NCBI GenBank assembly: GCA_029256485.1
Contig: JAQSXU010000031.1
Coordinates: 1-42,820, forward strand
Direction of reading: 5' to 3'
Source: Clostridiaceae bacterium
Lineage (GTDB): Bacteria; Bacillota_A; Clostridia; Clostridiales; Clostridiaceae
DNA: 42,820 bases
Positions 1-8,452 of this stretch are shown piece by piece. Numbering within the stretch: position 1 is the stretch's first letter; every line of letters starts with the position of its first letter. The notes beneath the pieces were generated by a model, which did no database searches, was not told the DNA's origin, and was given only the letters and a program-made list of their open reading frames with translations. The position numbers and the translations under genes are program-made.

Positions 1-552
1 TAGAGGTGCAGAAATTATAATTGAAAGTTTTCCAGTGATTTTGCTTATAAGCGGATCACTGGCATAGGATTGACCATTAATTGAAGATTTAAAATAATCT
101 CTGTCCGAATAATCCTTACCATCAAAAATACTTATGCCGTTTAAATCGAGAATATTTCCCCTTTGAAATCCATATTGTTTTACGTTGGCATCAATGATTT
201 TTTGCTTTTCACTTACTGAGACATTTGAATCTGACAAATCCTTTATGCCTCCAGCTCCCATGGCTACATTTTTATACGATTCTATTTCTTTAATAACCCT
301 TTCAGCAGCAATTACTGCTGTTTCAGTCATAGTCTGCTCAAGTGCATCATAGGTTGTTTTGTAATTAAGATAACTGCTGATGGCACCTAATGTAATACTT
401 AAAACTATAACAACTGATAAAATAATAAAAGTTAGATAACTGCTGATGGCACCTAATGTAATACTTAAAACTATAACAACTGATAAAATAATAAAAGTTA
501 TTTTTGTCTTAATACTGTTCATTTTAATTTTAGTTATTTGAATTTTTTTCAC
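1..552 (-). CDS. Methyl-accepting chemotaxis protein, N-terminal part (partial)
   Basis: This is the first 184 codons of a membrane sensor whose 3' part lies beyond the left edge. The start is taken as GTG at 552 because AGGGA sits 7 bases upstream; ATG at 522 is an in-frame alternative. After a short basic N-terminus comes a 22-residue hydrophobic helix that is present twice in tandem. An extracellular region follows that ends in a Cache-like pattern (DYFKSSINGQSYASDPLIS, then GKLSIIISAPL). Chemoreceptors with Cache domains bind small ligands outside the cell and signal to CheA. The HAMP and signalling domains are not in the window, so a diguanylate cyclase or histidine kinase with the same sensor domain cannot be excluded. 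Confidence 0.7.
   Translation of the reverse strand, partial: MKKIQITKIKMNSIKTKITFIILSVVIVLSITLGAISSYLTFIILSVVIVLSITLGAISSYLNYKTTYDALEQTMTETAVIAAERVIKEIESYKNVAMGAGGIKDLSDSNVSVSEKQKIIDANVKQYGFQRGNILDLNGISIFDGKDYSDRDYFKSSINGQSYASDPLISKITGKLSIIISAPL
369..500. repeat. 66-bp in-frame tandem duplication of a transmembrane helix
   Basis: Bases 369-434 and 435-500 are identical by eye. The unit is 66 bp, which is 22 codons, so the reading frame is kept. Each unit encodes one complete hydrophobic segment (TFIILSVVIVLSITLGAISS plus YL). The lack of any mismatch suggests a recent event or an assembly artefact. Confidence 0.9.
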
Positions 553-775
553 GACTTATCCCTTTCGCTTTTATTGATTAAAAGATTTAATTGAACATGG
601 TTTTTGATTTTTGTATACATCAATTAACTTCAGTACTCATAAGTATCGGCAGTTTTTTAAATAAATTTACTAATATTTAAAAATAAAAAAACAGGATATG
701 CAAATTCGGTGGGATGTTTATATTGATTACTATTGTTCCAATAGAATATGGCAGAAGTTCTATTAAAAGAATTAC

Positions 776-1027
776 AGCACCATGCAATAATCGGGAGGAC
801 GTAATCAAGATTAACAGGATGCTTATGAGCGGCATAATAGACTAACAAAATTGAGAAAACAGATCTAAATTTGTCAAAATCACGTAATGCAAGCCTGGCT
901 ACTCTGAAAAAAATCAAAAAATAATGAACAAATTACAGAAAAGTGCAGTCTATAATATGGAAGAATAGTATAAATCTATAAGATATAAATTTATAGTTCA
1001 CAATAATTGAGGTTCGCATTAGTAATG
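776..1027. repeat. Dispersed non-coding repeat R1, copy a
   Basis: This roughly 250-bp segment is closely similar to 3805-4050. Shared blocks include TGCTTATGAGCGGCATAATA, GCAAGCCTG.CTACTCTGAAA, AACAAATTACAGAAAAGTGC and ATAATTGAGGTTCGCAT. It contains small hairpins (ATGC..GCAT and CTATAA..TTATAG). Short insertions and deletions between the copies break any shared reading frame, so it is non-coding. It lies just upstream of the gene at 1077, as copy b lies upstream of the NUDIX gene. The rest of the gap 553-775 holds nothing I recognise. Confidence 0.85.
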
Positions 1028-1076
1028 TTAAGCGTCATAAAAAGAACCGTAATATATAATTATAGGAGGTAAAGTT

Positions 1077-1640
1077 ATGAAGAATAAGAAATGGATTATT
1101 GCAATAACTATGATTTTTATTTTGACAATATATTTTGTTATGTCTCGTCCTCAAGATAATATAACTTTAAGGGAAAAACTAATCTCAAAACACATTAATA
1201 CCAATCAATCAATAACTTTATACAATGTCACTATTATTGATAATCACAGCTTCGTGAGTTACATAATAAGTAATAAAGATAAGTATCAAGGAGTTGGCTA
1301 TGCACATTTTATTATAAATAACAAAGGTAAATATGAACTTCTTAATGTTATTGAGCCAGACAAAATTACTGAAAAAGCAAGCGATATTACTATATATGAG
1401 TTCTATGAGTTGCGAGAAGAGTATTCGAAGCTCATAACTAATAAAGGTTCTATTAATTCAAGTTCGTTTATTATTAGTAACAATCCCAAACTTAGCAGAA
1501 TAGAGCGAATAATGGAAAATGGAGAAATTCAAAAGATAGAAATTAATATTAATCCAACTATTATTTTTTTTAATGATTTAGATGATTATAATAAAGTAGA
1601 TTACGATTTTTATAATGAGAACGGAGATATTATAAAATAA
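1077..1640 (+). CDS. Hypothetical membrane-anchored protein
   Basis: 187 residues, starting at ATG after a strong GGAGGT eight bases upstream. Residues 1-5 are basic and 6-23 form one hydrophobic helix, so the protein is probably anchored in the membrane with the remainder outside the cell. The outer part is rich in Asn, Ile and Lys with no motif that I recognise. It is the cargo of the first of two modules that share the same flanking repeats (R1 upstream, R2 downstream). No function can be proposed from the sequence. Confidence 0.7.
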   Translation: MKNKKWIIAITMIFILTIYFVMSRPQDNITLREKLISKHINTNQSITLYNVTIIDNHSFVSYIISNKDKYQGVGYAHFIINNKGKYELLNVIEPDKITEKASDITIYEFYELREEYSKLITNKGSINSSSFIISNNPKLSRIERIMENGEIQKIEININPTIIFFNDLDDYNKVDYDFYNENGDIIK

Positions 1641-1660
1641 AATTAAAAATATTGTTATGA

Positions 1661-1797
1661 CATATAATTCGAATTATGCGTAATAGTAGAATTATTATGG
1701 TACATCATTGCCGTAGCATTTCTTCTGACAGGTGTCTTTACAGATAAAACCTACATTTTTACGCCATTAGGATTTTGTTCAATGATTGTTGGTAATA
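1661..1797 (+). pseudogene. Repeat R2 copy a fused to a remnant of a small membrane-protein gene
   Basis: Bases 1664-1677 form a perfect palindrome (ATAATTCGAATTAT) followed by GCGTAATAGTAGAATTATTA, matching 4650-4683. Directly after it, at 1698, begins a stretch that matches codons 11-42 of the small gene at 4839-4985 (WYIIAVAFLLTGVFTDKTYI and onward) and ends in TAA. The first ten codons, the start codon and the RBS are missing. In the other copy the palindrome and the small gene are about 180 bp apart, so this copy looks like a deletion derivative. Confidence 0.7.
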
Positions 1798-1873
1798 TAT
1801 AAATGGCTATTCAAAAGACTAGTCAATTTTTATAGCATCATACCTTGAAGTTATTTTTTATGTCATATTATAA

Positions 1874-1917
1874 TTGTTGGGTTGTCTACAATTTTGGGTA
1901 TACTGTGTATAGACACA
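1874..1917 (+). promoter_or_regulatory. Promoter region of the first RibD-like gene
   Basis: A good -10 (TATACT, 1899-1904) sits in GGTATACTGTGTATA, and the second RibD-like gene has GGTATACTGTATATA at the same place (10848-10860, minus strand). The -35 is unclear: TTGTTG at 1874 gives a 19-bp spacer and TTGGGT at 1877 gives 16. The conserved near-palindrome around the -10 could be an operator. Confidence 0.45.
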
Positions 1918-1940
1918 ACAAATCATGAAGGAGAAAGATA

Positions 1941-2468
1941 ATGGAACAACGAAAGTTAGTATTGTTTATTGCTTCAACTTTAGATGGGTACATCGCAACA
2001 AAAGACCACAACTTGGATTGGCTTTTTAATGTTGAGGGTGAAGGTGATAACGGAATATCAGAATTTTATAATACTATTGATACTATTATAATGGGAAGAA
2101 CCACTTATGATTGGATTATGGCTCATGAAGATGTATTTCCATACAAAGATAAAGAATGCTACATTTTTTCCAGAACACTAAAAGAAGATACAGAATATGT
2201 ATCTTTCGTCAATAGAGATGTCGTTTCATTCACTAAGGAATTAAAAAGCAAAAGCGGAAAAGATATTTGGATTATGGGGGGCAGTGAGTTAGTCTCCAAT
2301 TTTATCAAAGAAAAATTAGTAGATGAAATAATAGTTACTATTGCCCCGGTTTTATTGGGCAGTGGTATTCCACTATTCAGGCAAAATAACTTTCAAACAC
2401 TTTTAAGATTGAATAGCACAAATAGATTCAACCAATTTGTGGAACTTCGCTATGAAATTATAAAATAA
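1941..2468 (+). CDS. RibD C-terminal / dihydrofolate reductase family protein, copy 1
   Basis: 175 residues, started at ATG after GAAGGAGA. It matches the short stand-alone RibD_C/DHFR-like reductases of Firmicutes (YwjB/YyaP type). Visible marks are the N-terminal SxDGYIAT segment, IIMGRTTYDW (residues 49-58), IWIMGGSEL (109-117) for NADPH binding, and VLLGSGIPLF. These proteins have the DHFR fold, but most have no proven substrate. A second copy on the minus strand at 10292-10819 differs at 18 of 175 residues by my count. The next gene starts 22 bp downstream and is probably co-transcribed. Confidence 0.9.
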   Translation: MEQRKLVLFIASTLDGYIATKDHNLDWLFNVEGEGDNGISEFYNTIDTIIMGRTTYDWIMAHEDVFPYKDKECYIFSRTLKEDTEYVSFVNRDVVSFTKELKSKSGKDIWIMGGSELVSNFIKEKLVDEIIVTIAPVLLGSGIPLFRQNNFQTLLRLNSTNRFNQFVELRYEIIK

Positions 2469-2490
2469 TTTTAGAGATTGGAGAGTTAGT

Positions 2491-3750
2491 ATGAAAAGGT
2501 TTGCAAGTTTTTTTATTGGAATGACAATTTTGTTAGTTGGTTGTGCTCAATTTAAGTTAGCACTACAAGAAAATTCACAACCACCAGAAGAATCAGAAAC
2601 AACAGAACAGTCAGTAGAGTACAGAACTTTACTTTCACCAAACAATAAGCCGAGTATTGTGAGAAAACCTAAAGAAGCTAATTATTCCATAAGTAATCCT
2701 GGTAATATGACTGAGTTACCTAATTACAATCCAAATTCAGATGAAATATGGCAAGTCGATTTAAGAAGTAGAGATCTAACGGAACTTGACTTAAATAAAA
2801 GTTATGATGAATTAATTTATGCTGATTTTGACAGCAAAACACTATGGCCTGATGAATTGCCAAATGGTTTTGATCCACATATGATTATGGAGTTAGGAAA
2901 AAACCCAGGTTTACAAATAAGAGAACTTCATAAAAAAGGTGTGACAGGAAAAGGGATTGGAATAGCAATTATTGATCAAGCATTATTAGTTGAACATGAA
3001 GAGTATAGTAAACAATTAAAAATGTATGAGGAAATTCATTGTAACGATGAAATGGCTTCTATGCATGGAGCTGCAGTTGCTTCTATAGCAGTAGGCAATT
3101 CAATTGGAGTTGCCCCTGAAGCTGATCTTTATTATATTGCTGAAACGCATGGAACAGTAAATAATGATGAATTTGTGTGGGATCTTTCTTGGATTGCAAA
3201 ATCCATTGACCGCATTATTGAAATTAATAAGACATTGCCTAAAAAAAGAAAAATTAAAGTGATATCAATATCATTAGCAATAATTGAAAACAAGTTTGGT
3301 GAGGGTGATGAAAAAGTACTTGAGTCTATAGAGAAAGCAAAACAAGATGGAATTTATACTATATACGTTGGTAGTGACAATTATTTAGGTCTTGGTCGTG
3401 ATCCTTTAAAAAATGCTGATATTAATACTTCTTTTTCAAAAGGTAATTATTGGAAAAAATTTGAATATCAAGGAGATCTTCTTATACCAATGGATTCAAG
3501 ATGTACGGCCAGTCCTACAGGGAATAAAGATTATGTGTTTTATAGATTTGGTGGTATGAGCTGGACAGTACCTTATGTCGCAGGATTATATGCTCTGTCA
3601 AGTCAGGTTTACCCAGATATTACACCTGATATCTTTTGGGAAGAAGCATTTAAAACCTGTGATACAGTTTTAATTTATGATAATGGCCCAATTGAATCTT
3701 TAAAGATAGTTAATCCAGTAAATTTAATTGAAAATTTAAAAAAGTATTGA
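2491..3750 (+). CDS. Subtilisin-like (S8) serine protease lipoprotein
   Basis: 419 residues, with an N-terminal lipoprotein signal whose lipobox is LVGC (Cys18), so it should be anchored on the outside of the membrane. The catalytic triad is readable: Asp162 in GIAIIDQAL, His192 in SMHGAAVASIAVG and Ser357 in GGMSWTVPYVAGL. The oxyanion Asn may be in GSDNYLG near residue 298. Residues 20-150 are a low-complexity and pro-region-like segment. It follows the RibD-like gene by 22 bp, with GGAGAG upstream of the ATG. The substrate is unknown. The triad appears complete, so I expect an active enzyme. Confidence 0.85.
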   Translation: MKRFASFFIGMTILLVGCAQFKLALQENSQPPEESETTEQSVEYRTLLSPNNKPSIVRKPKEANYSISNPGNMTELPNYNPNSDEIWQVDLRSRDLTELDLNKSYDELIYADFDSKTLWPDELPNGFDPHMIMELGKNPGLQIRELHKKGVTGKGIGIAIIDQALLVEHEEYSKQLKMYEEIHCNDEMASMHGAAVASIAVGNSIGVAPEADLYYIAETHGTVNNDEFVWDLSWIAKSIDRIIEINKTLPKKRKIKVISISLAIIENKFGEGDEKVLESIEKAKQDGIYTIYVGSDNYLGLGRDPLKNADINTSFSKGNYWKKFEYQGDLLIPMDSRCTASPTGNKDYVFYRFGGMSWTVPYVAGLYALSSQVYPDITPDIFWEEAFKTCDTVLIYDNGPIESLKIVNPVNLIENLKKY

Positions 3751-3804
3751 AGAAAGATACCTAAAATAATAGTTGATAAATTTTATATAAGAATAGTTAT
3801 AATA

Positions 3805-4050
3805 GCACCGTGCAAGGAGGACGCAAATAAATTAACAGAATGCTTATGAGCGGCATAATAGACTGACAAAATTGAAAAAACAGATTTAATTTGCAATAGT
3901 CACGCAATGCAAGCCTGACTACTCTGAAAAAAATCAAAAAATATTGAACAAATTACAGAAAAGTGCAGTCTAACATAATATGGAATAATAGTATAAATCT
4001 ATAAGATATAAATTTATAGTTCACAATAATTGAGGTTCGCATAAGTAATA
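3805..4050. repeat. Dispersed non-coding repeat R1, copy b
   Basis: Second copy of the roughly 250-bp element at 776-1027, with scattered substitutions and short indels. It occupies most of the 382-bp gap between the protease and the NUDIX gene. Both copies have the same orientation, and both lie 50-80 bp upstream of a start codon. I could not match either copy to a known riboswitch class. Confidence 0.85.
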
Positions 4051-4132
4051 TTATACGTAATAATTGTATGATAATGTGACCAATGAATTGTTAAAAAAAA
4101 CGACAAATATGAATTTATTGAGGTGAATAGAC

Positions 4133-4609
4133 ATGGATAAAGATTGGTTATTTATAACCGAAGAATATATTTGTGACCTGAGAACTGTTGGTGTTTTAAT
4201 TCGGGACAATAAAATTTTTGTTCAACGGGACCGTAACGGAAACGAATTTGCTTTACCAGGTGGTCATGTGAAGATTGGCGAAACATTAGAGAATGGACTT
4301 ATCCGTGAATACAAAGAAGAAACTGGCGCAGATATATTGTGTAAACGCTTATTATGGAGTGAGGAATGTTTTTGGGAATGGAACGGAAAGCAAGCTCACA
4401 ACATTGCTTTTTATTATCTAATCGAATTGTGTAAGGGCTCAGCAATCCCTGATAATGATGAATTTGTATCACACAAAGATAATTGCAATGTGGTTATTGG
4501 TTGGATATCTACAGATGAAATTCAGAATGTCATTATCTATCCTGAATTCCTAAAAAAAGAAATTTACAATTTGAATGGATATCCCAAACACTTTGTTTCT
4601 AAAAGCTAA
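4133..4609 (+). CDS. NUDIX hydrolase
   Basis: 158 residues, starting at ATG after TTGAGGTGAA. The NUDIX box is complete: GGHVKIGETLENGL then IREYKEETGAD (residues 43-67), which fits GX5EX7REUXEEXGU with its metal-binding glutamates. Such enzymes cleave nucleoside diphosphates linked to another group, often for housecleaning. The substrate cannot be read from the sequence. It is the cargo of the second repeat-flanked module (R1b upstream, R2b downstream), equivalent in position to the unrelated gene at 1077. Confidence 0.9.
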   Translation: MDKDWLFITEEYICDLRTVGVLIRDNKIFVQRDRNGNEFALPGGHVKIGETLENGLIREYKEETGADILCKRLLWSEECFWEWNGKQAHNIAFYYLIELCKGSAIPDNDEFVSHKDNCNVVIGWISTDEIQNVIIYPEFLKKEIYNLNGYPKHFVSKS

Positions 4610-4647
4610 ACTCTGCGTCTAATTCCAATTTGAAAGAGTAACTAATG

Positions 4648-4685
4648 TGCATAATTCGAATTATGCGTAATAGTAGAATTATTAT
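4648..4685. repeat. Repeat R2, copy b (perfect palindrome)
   Basis: CATAATTCGAATTATG (4649-4664) is a perfect 16-bp palindrome, followed by CGTAATAGTAGAATTATTAT, as at 1664-1697. It lies about 40 bp after the NUDIX stop codon. It could act as a terminator-like or protein-binding site, or as a recombination site. The rest of 4610-4838 shows no further structure. Confidence 0.7.
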
Positions 4686-4838
4686 TGACATATGAAAATT
4701 TATTTAACTATGTTTAGTTTAATGTTGAAAATTGATATATGTAGATTCAGTTCAAAGATGAAAAGATATCTACACTTTAGGAAGAGGTTAAAAAGTCACT
4801 TCTGCTCATATCTAAAACGATAATGGAGGTAAGTTGAT

Positions 4839-4985
4839 GTGGGAAATAAAGGAATAAGGACTATATGGTACAGCATTGCCGTAGCATTTCTTCTGACAGG
4901 TGTCTTTACAGATAAAACCTACATTTTTTCACCATTAGGATTTTGTTCAATGATTGTTGGTAATGTGCGCAGTAGACAACAATAG
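4839..4985 (+). CDS. Small hydrophobic protein (48 aa)
   Basis: A 48-residue reading frame that starts with GTG, nine bases after GGAGGT. It has two hydrophobic stretches (WYSIAVAFLLTGVF and IFSPLGFCSMIVGNV) joined by TDKTY, which predicts a membrane hairpin. A near-identical but headless copy lies at 1698-1797; the match extends over the coding part, which supports a real gene. No function is known to me. Confidence 0.55.
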   Translation: MGNKGIRTIWYSIAVAFLLTGVFTDKTYIFSPLGFCSMIVGNVRSRQQ

Positions 4986-5128
4986 TAAACAGCGATAAGT
5001 TTTACTGTCCTTCGCAGATGACAACGTGTCAAACATAAAATAAGCATTTGATTGGTAATATTAGATATTACTATTTACTGTATTGTTTACATAGATTGTA
5101 ATAATATTGCAGGAAGGTGGAGAGGATA

Positions 5129-6010
5129 ATGCCTCAAGAAATTGGATGGGCGGGAATAATAATTACAATTTTGATAATTGTAGCAGTGATTTATCTTTTT
5201 AAGTACATTATAAAACAAATCAAGTATAAACCGTATGACATCAAAACAGTCCCTCTGACTGGTGACAAATTATTTATGGATAAAGGAATGAAGGCAATAG
5301 TGGGACTGCTTATTTTTAGTATAGTGCTTAATTTTTTCATTTATACAAAACTTCAGAAAACGGAGAATGAAGTAAAAAACTTGCGTAATAATATGTCAGC
5401 AAGTTATGAAAATTTAAATAGTTCTATTTCTCAAATAGACAGATATGTAAGTAGCCGATTAGATGAGTTTGTAAATGATAATAGCTGGGTTATAAATGAA
5501 GAATTCATAATAGATTATGAAAAAACTACAAACAAAGAAGTTCATTTAGATTTTCAGTTCTCATTTAATGAAATAGAAGAGAGTGCAAAGGTGTACTTGG
5601 TATATAGTGATGAAATCGGTAAATATGAGAAGAAAGAAGCAATTAAACAAGATAGCGGTATGTATAAAACATCATTGATACTTTTTCCGGATAAAGAATA
5701 TAAATATAAAATTATGTCTGAAGGAAGTGTTATAAAAGCTACAGAAGAAAAAGAAATTCCAGAAGATTATTATAAACCTGGCAGAATTGAAATATCTGAT
5801 ATGAGTTATGAAGAAAGTAACGGCTATTTACAAAATTTTGCTCAATTAGAAAGTGAAAGCCTATTTACAAATATATGGTCAGCAAACATTGACAGCTTTA
5901 AGGATAAAACAGAATCTATTGTCCTGGAAATTAAGTATGAAAATGGACATATCGAAAACAATGAAATTTGGCCGGAAGATAAATTTAGCGAAAAACTAAA
6001 ACAAAAGTGA
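5129..6010 (+). CDS. Hypothetical membrane protein with coiled coil
   Basis: 293 residues from ATG at 5129, preferred over GTG at 5117 because GGAGAGG lies just before the ATG. Residues 7-28 and 60-80 are hydrophobic helices. A predicted coiled coil follows (around 82-125, with heptads such as KTENEVKNLRNNMSAS), then an extracytoplasmic beta-rich region rich in Glu and Tyr. The stop codon falls inside a REP-like element (GTGACAAGGGGACGG), so the original 3' end may have been altered by that insertion. It leads a run of envelope proteins up to 9934. Function unknown. Confidence 0.7.
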   Translation: MPQEIGWAGIIITILIIVAVIYLFKYIIKQIKYKPYDIKTVPLTGDKLFMDKGMKAIVGLLIFSIVLNFFIYTKLQKTENEVKNLRNNMSASYENLNSSISQIDRYVSSRLDEFVNDNSWVINEEFIIDYEKTTNKEVHLDFQFSFNEIEESAKVYLVYSDEIGKYEKKEAIKQDSGMYKTSLILFPDKEYKYKIMSEGSVIKATEEKEIPEDYYKPGRIEISDMSYEESNGYLQNFAQLESESLFTNIWSANIDSFKDKTESIVLEIKYENGHIENNEIWPEDKFSEKLKQK

Positions 6011-6076
6011 CAAGGGGACGGGGTTATTGACACCAATACCACAACCCTGTTCATATGGAAGGTGTCACTATGACAC
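6007..6076. repeat. REP-like element, copy 1
   Basis: Begins GTGACAAGGGGACGGGG and ends GGTGTCACTATGACAC. Related pieces lie at 8406 and, inverted, at 13076. Short GTGACAAGGGGACGG-type repeats are common in Firmicutes near IS200-like (REP-associated) transposases. No such transposase is in this window, so mobilisation would have to act in trans. Confidence 0.55.
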
Positions 6077-6100
6077 GAGATTAAACAAGGGGGAATCTGA

Positions 6101-6331
6101 ATGAACAAAAATATAAAATTACTTTATTGCATTTTAGGAAGTGTTTTACTTGCTGCATTAAATAACCCTATATTTGAACATTCCAGTCTTGGTATTTTCG
6201 AAGGCCTCCATGGAATTAATTGGGCAGTAGTATATCAAGTATACTTTTTGCTGATTAATGTACTGTCATTTTTAGGATTTATATTACTAATATTTTTTTC
6301 AATTAAATTAATTGTAAATAATATTAAATAA
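6101..6331 (+). CDS. Small membrane protein (76 aa)
   Basis: ATG after AAGGGGGAAT. Two hydrophobic helices (residues 6-22 and about 42-70) flank a short loop that carries the sequence HSSLGIFEGLHGINW. It lies 29 bp before the next tiny membrane-protein gene and probably belongs to the same transcript. I do not recognise the family. Confidence 0.65.
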   Translation: MNKNIKLLYCILGSVLLAALNNPIFEHSSLGIFEGLHGINWAVVYQVYFLLINVLSFLGFILLIFFSIKLIVNNIK

Positions 6332-6359
6332 AATTTGCAACATATATAAGGAGGTAAAT

Positions 6360-6497
6360 ATGAATCTTACAGCTACAGGTGCCGGATTTATGGGTTTAGG
6401 AATAATGTTTATAGAATTATTTTTAAAAGTAATGGCTATATATACTATGTTTATGGTTACAAAAGCACTCAAAATTTATATAAAGAAAAATTCATAA
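6360..6497 (+). CDS. Very small membrane protein (45 aa)
   Basis: Starts with ATG, six bases after a perfect AAGGAGG. The peptide begins MNLTATGAGFMGLGIMFIEL, has one long hydrophobic helix (about residues 8-38) and ends in a basic tail (KIYIKKNS). A similarly built peptide with the same kind of RBS is encoded at 38494. The strong RBS and clean frame support translation. The following gap, 6498-6731, holds no clear feature. Confidence 0.6.
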   Translation: MNLTATGAGFMGLGIMFIELFLKVMAIYTMFMVTKALKIYIKKNS

Positions 6498-6731
6498 AAT
6501 ATTTTTGAGTATTAATAGTCTGTAAAGAGGTTGTAAATTTGTTCTATCTTGCTGAAATATCTAGCGTTTTAAATGGCATTTTTATAGCCAAAACCTTTTT
6601 AAGGAAAAGGAGAGTAAGGCACTTACTATATTAGGAATAGAAATTTATTATAGTCGTAATATTTAAGTCCGCGCATCAGTAGAATATTCAGAAATAATAT
6701 AATGCTGTATAATAAAGGTGGTTATTTGTAT

Positions 6732-8294
6732 ATGCATGTGAAAGATAGAAAAAATATTTATATATTATTAATTATTATTATTATTATTTTTATATTATCC
6801 ATTACAGTCCTTTTTTCGATAACAAACAGGCCTGTATTATTACCAGTTGAGAAACCAGTATTTTTGGAAGCAGATAAATATACAAAGTCACTTGGATACA
6901 ATACGATATGCAATACTGAAAATGCATTTTATAGATTGAAAGATGAAGTATTAGAAGATAAAGTAAACATTATAACACGTTTAGAAACAATGTTTGAAAT
7001 AGCAAAACATGAGTACTCAATGGAGTTTAATCCACCTATGATATATATTTCTGATAACCCAAATGAAGTAGGTAGAGACTTTTTAGGATTTAAAATTAGT
7101 ATTGATGATCCATTTTCTATGGGGGTCGTATTTTATCACGCCAGTGGGGGAACGTTACCGGCTTGGATTTGCTTGGGTTTAGAAAACTACTGGTCAAAAG
7201 TCTATAATTTTCCGATTACAGCACAGGAAAAAAAGTCGGAAGAATTAATAACTATATTCAATAGTGATAGGATAAAAAAACTTCTGCCTTTTGGTGATGC
7301 ATGGCTAATTAGAGATTTTAATGAAGATATTGACATGGACTTATTATGTGATTATTCTTATAGTTTTATATGTTTTTTAGCAAAAATGAATTATTTATCA
7401 GACTACATTAAATTAGCAAACTACGATTATAGATCTTTTATAAACAAATCACAAGATATGATAAATTTGTTTTCAAAAGACATGTGGAGAAGCAACTTCA
7501 CTATATTTGTACATTACAGTTATGGAAAAGACTTTTCTATTAATTCACCAGAAGCAATATATAAATATGAGCAATATAATTGGAATTGGGAGGATATTGT
7601 AAAATGGACAGAAGAAATGGATGAAGGGATAATTTTTATTAAAAACTTTATAAATTTCAATTATAATGAACAACTAGATATAACATTAGCTGCTAATGAT
7701 AATAGATATAGCTGGGCACCTAATAGTATAAAGGTAAAGCTGAATGTTTTAAAATTTGGACCTGAAGCTTCTACCCATGAAGTCACCCATGTGCTTTGTA
7801 ATTTGTCGGGTATAGAAAAAAACACTTCTTTATTTTTTAAAGAAGGCTTGGCATCATTATTAAGTTCTTTATTCGATAACGAATATAAAACATCACGATA
7901 TAAAAGATATCAAAAAATTTTTACTGACATTCCAGATGAATATGTAGGAGAACTTGTTAAAATATATAATGAACGCATTTTAAAGTTAGGTAAAGATGAT
8001 GAATTTAACATTAGCACTTCTATAGAATCACAAGCAATTTTAGAATTTGAAAACGGAGAACGAAGAATACCTTTACTGCAGTCGGATAGTTCAGATTATA
8101 TTTTAGGAGATGTATTGTCAAAGGAAATGTATTCATATTATAAAGCAGAATCATTTTTATTATATCTTTACAACTGTTATGGTAAAGAGAAGCTTATGAG
8201 TGTGTATAGTGATAACAATAGAATTGAAGAGTTATATGGAAATTCACTTTATGATTTAGTAAATGAATGGAAGGAATATTTATGTGTTTATTGA
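6732..8294 (+). CDS. Membrane-anchored HExxH metallopeptidase-like protein
   Basis: About 520 residues from ATG at 6732, which has AAAGGTGG upstream; ATG at 6702 would add ten residues but has no RBS. Residues 7-30 form an Ile-rich membrane anchor. In the C-terminal half ASTHEVTHVL (His349, Glu350, His353) and KEGLAS (Glu371) give the HExxH...E zinc site of gluzincin peptidases of the peptidase-MA kind. The N-terminal half has GTLPAWICLGLENYW, which resembles the PxWlsEGlAeY segment of the same fold without its glutamate, and no HExxH. The protein may therefore be a duplicated domain with one inactive copy. Substrate unknown. Confidence 0.7.
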   Translation: MHVKDRKNIYILLIIIIIIFILSITVLFSITNRPVLLPVEKPVFLEADKYTKSLGYNTICNTENAFYRLKDEVLEDKVNIITRLETMFEIAKHEYSMEFNPPMIYISDNPNEVGRDFLGFKISIDDPFSMGVVFYHASGGTLPAWICLGLENYWSKVYNFPITAQEKKSEELITIFNSDRIKKLLPFGDAWLIRDFNEDIDMDLLCDYSYSFICFLAKMNYLSDYIKLANYDYRSFINKSQDMINLFSKDMWRSNFTIFVHYSYGKDFSINSPEAIYKYEQYNWNWEDIVKWTEEMDEGIIFIKNFINFNYNEQLDITLAANDNRYSWAPNSIKVKLNVLKFGPEASTHEVTHVLCNLSGIEKNTSLFFKEGLASLLSSLFDNEYKTSRYKRYQKIFTDIPDEYVGELVKIYNERILKLGKDDEFNISTSIESQAILEFENGERRIPLLQSDSSDYILGDVLSKEMYSYYKAESFLLYLYNCYGKEKLMSVYSDNNRIEELYGNSLYDLVNEWKEYLCVY

Positions 8295-8405
8295 ATAAAG
8301 CCAATTAATTATATAAATAAAGGGACAGATATTTTACAAATGCTATGTTTTAAAAAAATTTTTAATGGAGCAGAATGTAATTCATATCAGAATTGTCTTT
8401 CTGTA

Positions 8406-8430
8406 GTGACAAGGGGACGGGTTTATGACA
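8406..8430. repeat. REP-like element, copy 2 (short)
   Basis: GTGACAAGGGGACGGGTTTA followed by TGACA. It matches the left part of the element at 6007 and lies just upstream of the RBS of the next gene. Confidence 0.5.
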
Positions 8431-8452
8431 GGCAAATTAATAGGGGGAATAT

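Noticed and set aside
657..917. An 86-codon minus-strand reading frame
   Set aside because: It crosses repeat R1a, its counterpart in R1b is not open in the same frame, and it has no ribosome site.
3805..4050. R1 as a cyclic di-GMP riboswitch (ACGCAAtgcAAGCC resembles part of GEMM-I)
   Set aside because: The GCAAACC half and the paired stems of the GEMM-I core are missing; only a short run of bases matches.
1661..4685. R2 palindromes as integron attC sites
   Set aside because: No RYYYAAC/GTTRRRY core sites and no integrase are seen; the palindrome is short and symmetrical, unlike attC.
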